This document shows positions 1 to 5,665 of a stretch of 6,568 nt of DNA, one piece after another. The DNA is taken from contig JAEXPO010000383.1 in NCBI GenBank assembly GCA_023446675.1, forward strand, positions 1 through 6,568, in the 5' to 3' direction. Made by a program: the position numbers and the translations under genes. Positions within the stretch are counted from its first letter, which is position 1; the number at the start of each line of letters is the position of its first letter. The notes below the pieces were generated by a model. That model worked only from the letters and a program-made list of their open reading frames with translations. It ran no database searches and was not told the origin of the DNA. The stretch comes from Bacillota bacterium. Lineage in GTDB: Bacteria > Bacillota > Clostridia > DSM-8532.

Positions 1-1
1 T

Positions 2-616
2 TCCTACATGGCTCTCATTCCCCTGATACAACCCCCTATCATGCGGCTGCTTACCACAAAAAAGGAGCGGGAAATAAAAATGGAGCAGCTTCGGGAGGTA
101 TCTAGGCTGGAGAAAATTTGCTTCCCGGTTTTTGTGGCTGTCATTTGTATTCTTCTTTTACCCTCCGTTGCCCCTCTCATCGGAATGCTTATGCTGGGGA
201 ACCTGTTCCGGGAATCGGGAGTAGTGGAACGCCTCTCCTCTACAGCCCAAAATGCGCTTATTAACATTGTTACCATCTTTCTTGGCCTTACGGTGGGAGC
301 CACGGCGGAAGGCAGTGAATTTTTAAAGCCCCAGACCTTGGGAATTATAGCGCTGGGCCTTATTGCCTTCATGTTTAGTACCACAGGCGGCCTTCTCATA
401 GGCAAGCTCATGTGCTGGGCGACAAAAGGAAAAATCAACCCGCTTATCGGTTCCGCAGGTGTTTCGGCTGTTCCCATGGCAGCGCGGATATCGCAAATCG
501 AAGGGCAAAAGGCCAATCCCGGAAACTATCTTCTTATGCACGCCATTGGTCCCAATGTAGCCGGAGTCATCGGTTCGGCAGTGTTTGCCGGTATCCTCTT
601 AAAGCTGTTCGGCTGA
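2..616 (+). CDS. Sodium-translocating decarboxylase beta subunit, C-terminal half (5' end outside window)
   Basis: Integral membrane subunit of a biotin-dependent Na+-pumping decarboxylase (oxaloacetate, glutaconyl-CoA or methylmalonyl-CoA type). It decarboxylates carboxybiotin and couples this to Na+ export. The open frame enters from the left edge; the ATG at 8 is internal, because the preceding codons read Ser-Tyr. Counting from that Tyr, the residues fall in register with Klebsiella OadB: Tyr at 5-7 matches Y229. Within [17 protein letters not shown] (codons from 437) the Asn, Gly, Ser and Arg match N373, G377, S382 and R389, known to matter for Na+ translocation. The implied full length, about 431 residues, fits the family. 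Hydrophobic segments lie near residues 38-65, 85-98, 110-136 and 180-200 of the visible part. The alpha and gamma subunits are not in the window, so the substrate cannot be assigned. Membership is near certain; the exact enzyme is open. Confidence 0.95.
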   Translation, partial: SYMALIPLIQPPIMRLLTTKKEREIKMEQLREVSRLEKICFPVFVAVICILLLPSVAPLIGMLMLGNLFRESGVVERLSSTAQNALINIVTIFLGLTVGATAEGSEFLKPQTLGIIALGLIAFMFSTTGGLLIGKLMCWATKGKINPLIGSAGVSAVPMAARISQIEGQKANPGNYLLMHAIGPNVAGVIGSAVFAGILLKLFG

Positions 617-644
617 GCGGCCGCAAGCGATTGCCAGGGTAAAT

Positions 645-665
645 GCCTGCGATTTCAGGCCTTTT
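645..665 (+). terminator. Candidate weak intrinsic terminator after the decarboxylase gene
   Basis: GCCTG (645-649) pairs with CAGGC (656-660) around a 6-nt loop and is followed by CTTTTA. The stem is only 5 bp and the T run is short. Termination may therefore rely partly on the large inverted repeat directly downstream, whose right arm ends in five T residues. Confidence 0.4.
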
Positions 666-666
666 A

Positions 667-840
667 GAAAAATCGGAATGCTATTTCTGGAGGCAACCCT
701 GGTTTGCACCACACTAGCTTCAAGCGAGGATCAGCAAGCTGACTGTTTGAGCGGAGCGAGTTTCAGCTTGCCCGAGCAAAACGCTTGACCTTATTCCCGC
801 AAACCACAGTTGCCGGAAGGAAATAGCATTCCGATTTTTC
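667..840. repeat. Long imperfect inverted-repeat element (MITE-like or structured RNA)
   Basis: The outer arms 667-687 and 820-840 are perfect 21-bp inverted complements. Pairing then continues inward in register: 692-697 with 809-814, 700-707 with 799-806, 720-726 with 782-788, and 734-742 with 763-771. About 20 nt (743-762) remain as the apical loop, which contains GAGCGGAGCGAG. The whole unit would fold into one rod of roughly 170 nt as RNA or cruciform DNA. No reading frame, transposase or clear target-site duplication is visible. It could be a non-autonomous mobile element (MITE-like), a dispersed intergenic repeat, or a structured RNA or read-through barrier. The apical sequence resembles repeats I associate with Lachnospiraceae genomes, but that is memory, not a search. 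The structure is certain from the bases; its nature is not. Confidence 0.75.
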
Positions 841-920
841 AGTCATTGGAGCTTAAAGACCGGGGATACCAGACAGATCATTTATCGATGCAATTCCCCT
901 GAAGAGAATCCTGTGTCAGC

Positions 921-949
921 TTGACATAAACCTATAGGTTTAATACAAT
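921..949 (+). promoter_or_regulatory. Near-consensus sigma-A promoter of the M20-tam operon
   Basis: A perfect -35 TTGACA (921-926), a 17-bp spacer and a -10 TACAAT (944-949) with one mismatch predict a start near 956 and a leader of about 70 nt before the M20 start codon. A core this strong with an operator-like palindrome in the spacer suggests a promoter held down by a repressor. Confidence 0.8.
927..942. promoter_or_regulatory. 16-bp palindromic operator inside the promoter spacer
   Basis: TAAACCTATAGGTTTA is a perfect 16-bp palindrome filling the spacer between the -35 and -10 boxes. A protein bound here would block RNA polymerase, so repression is the natural reading. The regulator is unknown; the sequence does not let me assign a family. 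It does not resemble the dyad upstream of the lysR gene in this window. Confidence 0.65.
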
Positions 950-962
950 TTAAACCAAACAC

Positions 963-990
963 AGGAGGAGACCTCCTAAAGCTTAAGGAG
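963..990 (+). promoter_or_regulatory. Leader RNA hairpin with Shine-Dalgarno-like decoys
   Basis: In the predicted M20 leader, AGGAGG (963-968) pairs with CCTCCT (972-977) over a 3-nt loop. The CTCCT part could instead pair with AGGAG further downstream (986-990). Neither purine-rich site has a start codon at a useful distance; the M20 ATG is 35-60 nt away. This may be a chance small hairpin or a leader element affecting stability or translation. No known riboswitch pattern is recognised. Confidence 0.3.
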
Positions 991-1025
991 CGCCGCCCCT
1001 GTTAAGGGAAAGGCAGGCGATAAAA

Positions 1026-2363
1026 ATGGATGCCATAGAAAAACGCATACTCGAGATTATCGATGAACATAAAGAAGAGCTTATTGCCTTTGGCGAAGAT
1101 ATTTACTATCACGCCGAAAAGGGTTTTTGCGAAACACGGACCGCGGAAAAAGCCGCCGCATTCTTAAAAAAGCTGGGGCTCTCCACCAAGGAGGGGCTCG
1201 CAGTTACCGGGGTTAAGGCAAGGCTTTTTTCTAATGATGAAGCCCACGGTCCCTCCGTGGCACTAATCGGGGAGCTGGACGGCATACGCTGCGATACCCA
1301 TCCCCATGTCAACAAGGAAAACAATATGTCCCATGCCTGCGGCCACAATATACAGCTGACCGCTATTCTGGGCGCGGCTCTGGCACTGTCCGATCCCACT
1401 GTAAAAAGCACTCTTTCAGGTCAGGTTCTCTTTATGGCCGCACCTGCCGAAGAGCATGTGGATATGACCGTCCGTGAGAGGCTTCTGGCCGAGGGCCGCC
1501 TGACCTTCGGCTTTGGGGGCAAAAGCGAATTAATCCGGGAAGGCGTCTTTGATGATGTGGATATGGTTGTTACCCACCATGTCCATCTGGCTCCAAGCGA
1601 CAGTGATATTCTTGTGGGAAGTATTCCTACCAACGGCTTTTTATCCAAAAAAGCCACCTTTAAAGGAAGGGCGGCTCACGCAGGCGCGGCTCCCTTTGAC
1701 GGCATCAATGCCCTAAATGCCGCTTCCCTGGGTTTAAACGCCCTGGCCTACCAGAGAGAAACCTTTAAGGACTCGGATCATGTCCGCGTACACGGAATAA
1801 TTCAAAAGGGCGGAAGCGCTGTGAATGTGGTTCCGGACGAGGTGGTTGCGGAGGTGATGATCCGGGCCAACAGCCTCGAGGCCATCAAGGATGCATGCAT
1901 GAAAACCAACAGAGCCTTTGAGGCCGGTGCCCACGCGCTGGGCGCAGAGGTTGAAATTAAAGATTTTCCAGGTTATTTTCCCGTTATCGCCTCTCCTGCC
2001 CCCTCTTCATTATGGGAAGCAGCAGAAAGCATCGCAGGTGAAAAACCTTCTTCTACACCACCGCTGAATATTCAGAAGGCCGACCTCACCCGGCATATCG
2101 CCGCCTCCACCGATGTGGGGGATCTTTCCCATCTCATGCCGGTGCTGAATTTTACTACCGGGGGATTTACCGGAGCTCTTCACAGTGCGGATTACCGGAT
2201 TGCTGACAAAGAGAAGGCCTATCTCCTTCCGGTTAAGATGATGGCGCTTTCCGCTTACAGGCTCTTAAAAGACGGCGGCAAGGCCGCCCTTGACGAAATG
2301 GCAAGCTTTAAGCCGGTCATGACTAAAACCGATTATCTTGACTATATTGCAAGCTTTCTTTAA
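1026..2363 (+). CDS. M20 family amidohydrolase / metallopeptidase (M20D-like)
   Basis: Probable cytoplasmic di-metal hydrolase that cleaves an amide bond in an N-acyl amino acid or aminobenzoyl-glutamate-like substrate; the substrate is not determined. It has 445 residues and no signal peptide or membrane segment. Visible motifs are HACGHN (103-108), giving Cys105 and His107 as metal ligands; PAEE (140-143), with Glu142 the likely general base and Glu143 a ligand; HHVH (184-187); GRAAHAGAAP (214-223) in the dimerisation-domain region; STDVGDLSH (361-369); and HSADY (386-390), with His386 the last ligand. HACGHN replaces the more usual HACGHD of HipO/ILR1-type enzymes. A segment of about 40 residues separates the Glu pair from the next His group, which suggests a distinct subgroup. 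The ATG at 1026 has a modest site (GGAAAGGCAGG, 1007-1017). The tam gene follows 50 bp later with no terminator seen between them, so co-transcription is likely. Confidence 0.88.
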   Translation: MDAIEKRILEIIDEHKEELIAFGEDIYYHAEKGFCETRTAEKAAAFLKKLGLSTKEGLAVTGVKARLFSNDEAHGPSVALIGELDGIRCDTHPHVNKENNMSHACGHNIQLTAILGAALALSDPTVKSTLSGQVLFMAAPAEEHVDMTVRERLLAEGRLTFGFGGKSELIREGVFDDVDMVVTHHVHLAPSDSDILVGSIPTNGFLSKKATFKGRAAHAGAAPFDGINALNAASLGLNALAYQRETFKDSDHVRVHGIIQKGGSAVNVVPDEVVAEVMIRANSLEAIKDACMKTNRAFEAGAHALGAEVEIKDFPGYFPVIASPAPSSLWEAAESIAGEKPSSTPPLNIQKADLTRHIAASTDVGDLSHLMPVLNFTTGGFTGALHSADYRIADKEKAYLLPVKMMALSAYRLLKDGGKAALDEMASFKPVMTKTDYLDYIASFL

Positions 2364-2413
2364 AAGCCGGTAGAAAAAAGAAGCACTACTGCATCTTTAC
2401 GAGGAGGAGTATC

Positions 2414-3190
2414 ATGTCAGATTGGAATGCCGCCCAGTATTTGAAATTCGCAGATGAACGGACCCAGCCGTCGCTGGATCTGGCTGTTCGGATAAAAGAC
2501 TTTATTTTAGATCCCAAAAAGATTGTGGACATTGGATGCGGCCCCGGAAACAGTACGGCTGTACTTAGAAGCAGGTTTCCCCAGGCAGAGCTTTGGGGGG
2601 TGGACAATTCGCCCAATATGCTTGCCGATGCCAAAAAGAATTATCCGGAAATTGGCTGGAAGCTGTGTGATGCAGCCACCCAGCTCCATACCCTGGACAC
2701 CGATTTTGATTTGGTGTTTTCAAATGCCTGCATCCAGTGGGTACCCAATCATCCTGCCCTTCTTATGGGGTTTATGAACCGGCTCTCCCCCGGAGGTGTT
2801 CTTGCCGTACAGGTGCCGTATAATCAAAATGAACCCATTCATCGCATTCTCAAGCAATTGGCGCTTTCAGAGCGCTGGCAGGCATCCTTCCGTGAAATCC
2901 GCACTTTTTATACGCTTCGGGCGGACGAATATTACCAGAACCTCTCAATCCTTTCAAGCCGGGTTGTACTTTGGGAAACCATTTATTACCATATTTTGGA
3001 TTCCCATCTAGCCATTCTTGAGTGGTACAGGGGGACGGGCTTAAGGCCGTATCTCAACCAGCTTAAGGAGGAAGAAAAGGCCGCCTTCGAACAGGACGTA
3101 CTGAACCTTATACGGGAGAATTATCCTCTCCAGCCTGACGGCAGGGTCATTTTCCGTTTTCCGAGGCTGTTCTTTATAGCTGTAAAGTAA
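2414..3190 (+). CDS. tam: Trans-aconitate 2-methyltransferase
   Basis: SAM-dependent cytoplasmic methyltransferase expected to monomethylate trans-aconitate, a spontaneous by-product of cis-aconitate that inhibits aconitase (EC 2.1.1.144). The 258 residues are close to E. coli Tam (about 252) and alignable from memory end to end. The start reads MSDWN, as in E. coli. SAM motif I is VDIGCGPGNS (38-47), the acidic residue of the next strand is Asp64 in GVDNSP, and the motif II region is FDLVFSNACIQWV (98-110). Later come EP-H (140-143), the TIYYH segment (189-193), TGLRP (208-212), YPLQ (237-240) and the closing FPRLFF (249-254). A strong AGGAGG (2402-2407), 6 nt before the ATG, fixes the start. 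It is the second gene of the probable M20-tam operon and ends at the terminator at 3228-3259. Family assignment is strong; the exact substrate is inferred from similarity. Confidence 0.9.
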   Translation: MSDWNAAQYLKFADERTQPSLDLAVRIKDFILDPKKIVDIGCGPGNSTAVLRSRFPQAELWGVDNSPNMLADAKKNYPEIGWKLCDAATQLHTLDTDFDLVFSNACIQWVPNHPALLMGFMNRLSPGGVLAVQVPYNQNEPIHRILKQLALSERWQASFREIRTFYTLRADEYYQNLSILSSRVVLWETIYYHILDSHLAILEWYRGTGLRPYLNQLKEEEKAAFEQDVLNLIRENYPLQPDGRVIFRFPRLFFIAVK

Positions 3191-3227
3191 GAGAGCGTGA
3201 TAGCTCTTTGCCAAAGCAAATCCGGCT

Positions 3228-3259
3228 AAAAGCACGGGGGTTCATGCCCTCGTGCTTTT
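3228..3259. terminator. Strong symmetric (bidirectional) intrinsic terminator
   Basis: AAAAGCACGGGGG (3228-3240) pairs with CCCTCGTGCTTTT (3247-3259) over a 6-nt loop. The stem is 13 bp with one G-T pair, flanked by A4 and T4, so it can work on both strands. It separates the convergent tam and GNAT-like genes. On the minus strand the last five codons and most of the stop codon of the GNAT-like gene lie within it. Confidence 0.85.
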
Positions 3260-3628
3260 GATTAAGCCAACAGGTCTTTTTAAGCCCACTCCGACTATGG
3301 CCAGGTAAAAAAGCCCGGCCACGGAAAGCTCGGAATAGCGAGGATGAACGGCCGCCCACTCCAAATGGAGCATGCCGTTTTTCGCCGTAGCCAGTGCGGT
3401 GCCAGCCAGAACATCCTCCACGTATAAAACATAGAAATCCGGAATTCTTTTGGCTATTTCATCTTTATTCCACAGCACGTTATCGCCGTGAAGCAATGGG
3501 ACAATAGCGCTCAAATCCTTCTCCCCTGCTCTTCTGACAACAATTTGAGGAAGACGCTGGGAATTGAGAGTAACATCGCCTATCGGTTTTTCAAATCCAT
3601 TTTGCCATAAATTTTCTATAGCTATCAT
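3242..3628 (-). CDS. Short GNAT-like acetyltransferase-fold protein, possibly truncated
   Basis: This 128-residue protein resembles the first two thirds of a GNAT domain. A strand-helix start reads IVVRRAGEKDLSAIVPLL (29-46), and a helix with EIAKRI (57-62) follows. Then come the paired strands FYVLYVEDVLAGTALA (65-80) and MLHLEWAAVHPRY (86-98). The AVHPRY motif is where GNATs normally run into the R/Q-x-x-G-x-G/A loop that binds acetyl-CoA. Here the following residues are SELSVAGLFYLAIVGVG, so that loop is missing. The first 28 residues match nothing I recognise. The start is supported by GAGGTG 7 nt upstream. The last codons (KSTRA) and the stop lie inside the terminator hairpin, suggesting a lost or rewritten 3' end. 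It is divergent from the lysR gene and probably regulated by it. It may be a real divergent GNAT-like protein or a decaying gene; GNAT catalysis is doubtful. Confidence 0.6.
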   Translation of the reverse strand: MIAIENLWQNGFEKPIGDVTLNSQRLPQIVVRRAGEKDLSAIVPLLHGDNVLWNKDEIAKRIPDFYVLYVEDVLAGTALATAKNGMLHLEWAAVHPRYSELSVAGLFYLAIVGVGLKRPVGLIKSTRA

Positions 3629-3651
3629 AACAACACCTCACTGGAAAAGGA

Positions 3652-3670
3652 ATGATACTTATGGTATCAT
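3652..3670. promoter_or_regulatory. LysR-type operator dyad
   Basis: ATGATAC (3652-3658) and GTATCAT (3664-3670) form a perfect 7-bp dyad around a 5-bp centre. The inner GATAC-N5-GTATC has the same 15-bp geometry as known LysR-type boxes such as that of GltC. It lies in the gap between the divergent lysR gene and the GNAT-like gene, the standard place for such a site. Assigning it to the adjacent regulator is inference. Confidence 0.6.
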
Positions 3671-3680
3671 GAACTATGAA
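3652..3680 (-). promoter_or_regulatory. Candidate promoter of the GNAT-like gene
   Basis: On the minus strand, TTCATA (complement of 3675-3680) and TATCAT (complement of 3652-3657) are separated by 17 bp. The -10 box matches the consensus at five of six positions; the -35 box is weak, as expected of a promoter needing an activator. A dyad covers the -10 box and spacer. Confidence 0.5.
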
Positions 3681-3707
3681 AATCAGTAAAATTGAACTTT
3701 TTAATAT

Positions 3708-3738
3708 TTGTCATCAATTTCTTCGATTGATATGACAA
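3708..3738. promoter_or_regulatory. Second inverted repeat upstream of the lysR gene
   Basis: TTGTCATCAAT (3708-3718) is repeated inverted as ATTGATATGACAA (3726-3738), an 11-bp match broken by a 2-nt bulge. It sits 40-70 bp before the lysR start codon, within its likely promoter or early leader. It may be an autoregulatory site or a leader hairpin. No convincing lysR promoter core is seen. Confidence 0.45.
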
Positions 3739-3778
3739 TAATTACTCAACAGGCTTTCAATGGAAAGGCAGGAAACCC

Positions 3779-4678
3779 ATGGAGATCCGGCAGCTAATTA
3801 CTTTTTTATCCATCGTCCAGCATCAGAGCTTTACAAAAGCGGCAGCGGTTCTTGGCTACGCCCAATCCTCCGTCACCTCTCAAATTCAGCTCCTGGAGGA
3901 GGAGATAGGCGTTAAGCTTTTTGATCGTCTCGGAAAAAGAGTCTCTCTTACAACTCCCGGCGAGAGCTTTCTTCCCTACGCCAGACAAATCACTACACTG
4001 GTCAAAGAGGCCAAATCCGTCGTGGCCTCCACCGGAGAAATGAAGGGCACCCTGAAAATCGGCGCACCTGAATCCCTCTGTGTCACCCGGTTTCCGGAGC
4101 TTTACCGGCGCTATCATGAAAAATTTCCGGCAGTGGAGGTATCTCTCAGGATATCCGATATCACAAACCTAAAGCAGCTTTTAAGGGAAAACCAGATAGA
4201 TCTGGCTCTTCTTATTGACGACAAGCCTGCAGATCCGGATATGTGCGTTCATGTGGAACAGCCCGAGCCTCTTGTGCTCCTGGCCTCCCCCAACCATCCC
4301 CTTTGTAAAAAGGACAGTGTCACGCTAAAGGACTTAAACCAGGAGAACCTCATTCTCACTGAGGCAGGCTGCTCCTACAGGCAGGGCTTTTCGGAGCTTT
4401 TGAAGCGGGAGGCTGTCGTTCCCCGATCCATTCTGGATTCAGCCAGCATTCAGGCTATCAAGGAGCTTACCTTCAGCGGTATGGGCATTGCCTTCCTGCC
4501 AAGGGTGGCCACCCTTACGGAGCTCGCCGAAGGAAAGCTTTGCTGCCTTGCCTGGCAAACCAATACCATACATTTTAACACAAGGCTTGTTTATCATAAG
4601 GATAAATGGCTCTCTCCCCTGTTTAAGGCTTTTCTTGCCCTGTCGGAGGAATTTCTGAGCAGTGCCTCCTGTTCATAG
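3779..4678 (+). CDS. LysR family transcriptional regulator
   Basis: DNA-binding regulator of 299 residues, the usual length for LysR proteins (about 290-310). The N-terminal winged helix-turn-helix spans about 1-60, with FTKAAAVLGYAQSSVTSQIQLLEEEIG (18-44) and the family-typical LFDRLGKRVSLTTPGE (47-62). A linker helix follows to about residue 88. The substrate-binding domain starts at GTLKIGAPESL (90-100) and continues with a probable effector-contact loop TEAGCSYR (194-201) and the hinge-like segment SASIQAIKELTFSGMGIAFLPR (221-242). The effector is unknown. The ATG has GGAAAGGCAGG (3762-3772) 6 nt upstream, the same 11 bases that precede the M20 start codon. The gene is divergent from the GNAT-like gene across a 150-bp gap with two dyads, its most likely targets. 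The lipA promoter overlaps its 3' end; no terminator is visible between them. Confidence 0.93.
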   Translation: MEIRQLITFLSIVQHQSFTKAAAVLGYAQSSVTSQIQLLEEEIGVKLFDRLGKRVSLTTPGESFLPYARQITTLVKEAKSVVASTGEMKGTLKIGAPESLCVTRFPELYRRYHEKFPAVEVSLRISDITNLKQLLRENQIDLALLIDDKPADPDMCVHVEQPEPLVLLASPNHPLCKKDSVTLKDLNQENLILTEAGCSYRQGFSELLKREAVVPRSILDSASIQAIKELTFSGMGIAFLPRVATLTELAEGKLCCLAWQTNTIHFNTRLVYHKDKWLSPLFKAFLALSEEFLSSASCS

Positions 4679-4700
4679 TCCTCATGAATCATGGTATACT
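4672..4700 (+). promoter_or_regulatory. Extended -10 promoter of lipA-lplA
   Basis: TTCATA (4672-4677), a 17-bp spacer and TATACT (4695-4700), preceded by TGG (an extended -10, TGn), predict a start near 4707 and a leader of about 90 nt. The -35 box overlaps the lysR stop codon, so lipA-lplA can be transcribed independently of lysR. Confidence 0.6.
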
Positions 4701-4795
4701 TTACTTATAAAAAACGGCGGAAGAGGCCGAAAGCAATAACTGCAACAACCAGCGTCAGAAGTATTTCCGGCGCATTTTAGAAAGGACTGGACAGC

Positions 4796-5662
4796 ATGTA
4801 CGTAAAGAAACCGGATTGGCTAAGAGTCAGGCACGACGGGGCTACAGTGGACAGAATGAACCGCTTAATGTCGAAACTGTCCCTGAACACCGTATGCCGG
4901 GAGGCCAATTGTCCCAATATGGGAGAATGCTTTAAAAAGAATACCGCCACCTTTATGATACTAGGAAGCAACTGCACCCGGCATTGCCGGTTCTGCAACG
5001 TTACAAAGGAAGGCGCATTGGCGCCGGATCCCCAGGAGCCCCAAAATGTGGCTGAGGCCGCAAGCCAACTGGGACTGTCTCATATTGTGGTCACCTCCGT
5101 CACCCGTGACGACCTGCCTGACGGCGGCGCAGCCCATTTTGCCAAAACCATTGAAGCCCTTCGTCAAAAGCTTCCAAAAGCCACCGTGGAGGTTCTCATA
5201 CCGGATCTTAAGGGACTTGAGGCGAGTCTGGACAGTGTGATTAACGCCCGGCCGGATGTTATCGGACACAACGTGGAAACCGTTCCTTCCCTGTACGGCA
5301 TCGTTCGGCCGGAGGCTCAGTACCTGCGCTCCCTGGAAGTTCTCCGTTATGTTAAAAAGGCCGCTCCGGAAATCATTACCAAAACAGGCATTATGGTGGG
5401 CCTTGGCGAAACCCTGGAGGAAGTGGGCCAGGTTATGGATGATCTTGTTGAGGTGGGCTGCGACATTCTAACCGTTGGCCAGTATCTTCGCCCAACCCTT
5501 TCCCATATTGAGGTTGCCGAGTATGTTACTCCCGGGCAGTTTGATGAGTATAAGGCTCTGGGAGAGGAAAAAGGCATCCGCTTTGTGGCAAGCTCGCCTC
5601 TTGTCCGAAGCTCCTATAATGCCCTGGAGGCCCTGAAAGAAATACGCAAGGAAAAGGTATAG
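4796..5662 (+). CDS. lipA: Lipoyl synthase (radical SAM)
   Basis: Radical SAM enzyme that inserts two sulfur atoms into octanoyl groups on lipoyl domains, giving the lipoyl cofactor (EC 2.8.1.8). It has 288 residues, typical for the family. The auxiliary cluster motif CREANCPNMGEC gives Cys34, Cys39 and Cys45. The radical SAM motif CTRHCRFC gives Cys60, Cys64 and Cys67. DLPDGG, HNVETVP, KTGIMVGLGE and GQYLRP are all present. The C-terminal RSSY (271-274) supplies the conserved serine that ligates the auxiliary cluster in studied LipA proteins. No catalytic residue is missing. The ATG follows AAAGGA (4781-4786). It has its own extended -10 promoter and is followed after 3 bp by lplA, so the two are probably translationally coupled. 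Iron-sulfur dependence makes it sensitive to oxygen, in keeping with an anaerobe. Confidence 0.97.
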   Translation: MYVKKPDWLRVRHDGATVDRMNRLMSKLSLNTVCREANCPNMGECFKKNTATFMILGSNCTRHCRFCNVTKEGALAPDPQEPQNVAEAASQLGLSHIVVTSVTRDDLPDGGAAHFAKTIEALRQKLPKATVEVLIPDLKGLEASLDSVINARPDVIGHNVETVPSLYGIVRPEAQYLRSLEVLRYVKKAAPEIITKTGIMVGLGETLEEVGQVMDDLVEVGCDILTVGQYLRPTLSHIEVAEYVTPGQFDEYKALGEEKGIRFVASSPLVRSSYNALEALKEIRKEKV

Positions 5663-5665
5663 CAA

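Larger units (their letters stand above)
617..1025. other. 409-bp gene-free stretch between decarboxylase and M20 genes
   Basis: No convincing coding frame is seen on either strand. It holds a small candidate terminator (645-665), a long inverted-repeat element (667-840), an unremarkable stretch (841-920), and the promoter, operator and leader of the M20 gene (921-1025). These are described separately. Confidence 0.7.

Noticed and set aside
4..516. 170-codon open frame on the minus strand
   Set aside because: It is antisense to the decarboxylase beta subunit, whose protein motifs are clear; it has no recognisable domain or ribosome site.
667..840. Insertion sequence with terminal inverted repeats
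   Set aside because: It is too short for a transposase, contains no coding frame, and flanks 659-666 and 841-848 show no convincing duplication; kept only as MITE-like or structured repeat.
963..1002. Small leader peptide translated from the AGGAGGAG site
   Set aside because: No ATG, GTG or TTG lies at a workable distance after either purine-rich site.
3191..3210. Separate terminator just after tam (AGAGC pairing with GCTCT)
   Set aside because: A 5-bp stem with only three T residues; the 13-bp hairpin at 3228-3259 explains termination better.
3174..3359. Minus-strand frame downstream of and overlapping the GNAT-like gene, as a possible frameshifted C-terminus
   Set aside because: Its translation has no GNAT-like CoA-loop motif and runs across the terminator into the tam 3' end.
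4701..4795. Riboswitch or attenuator in the lipA leader
   Set aside because: No stable paired structure with a T run or recognised aptamer pattern was found.
5046..5240. Plus-strand overlapping frames inside lipA (also 5256-5471)
   Set aside because: Out-of-frame shadows of lipA with no domain or ribosome site.
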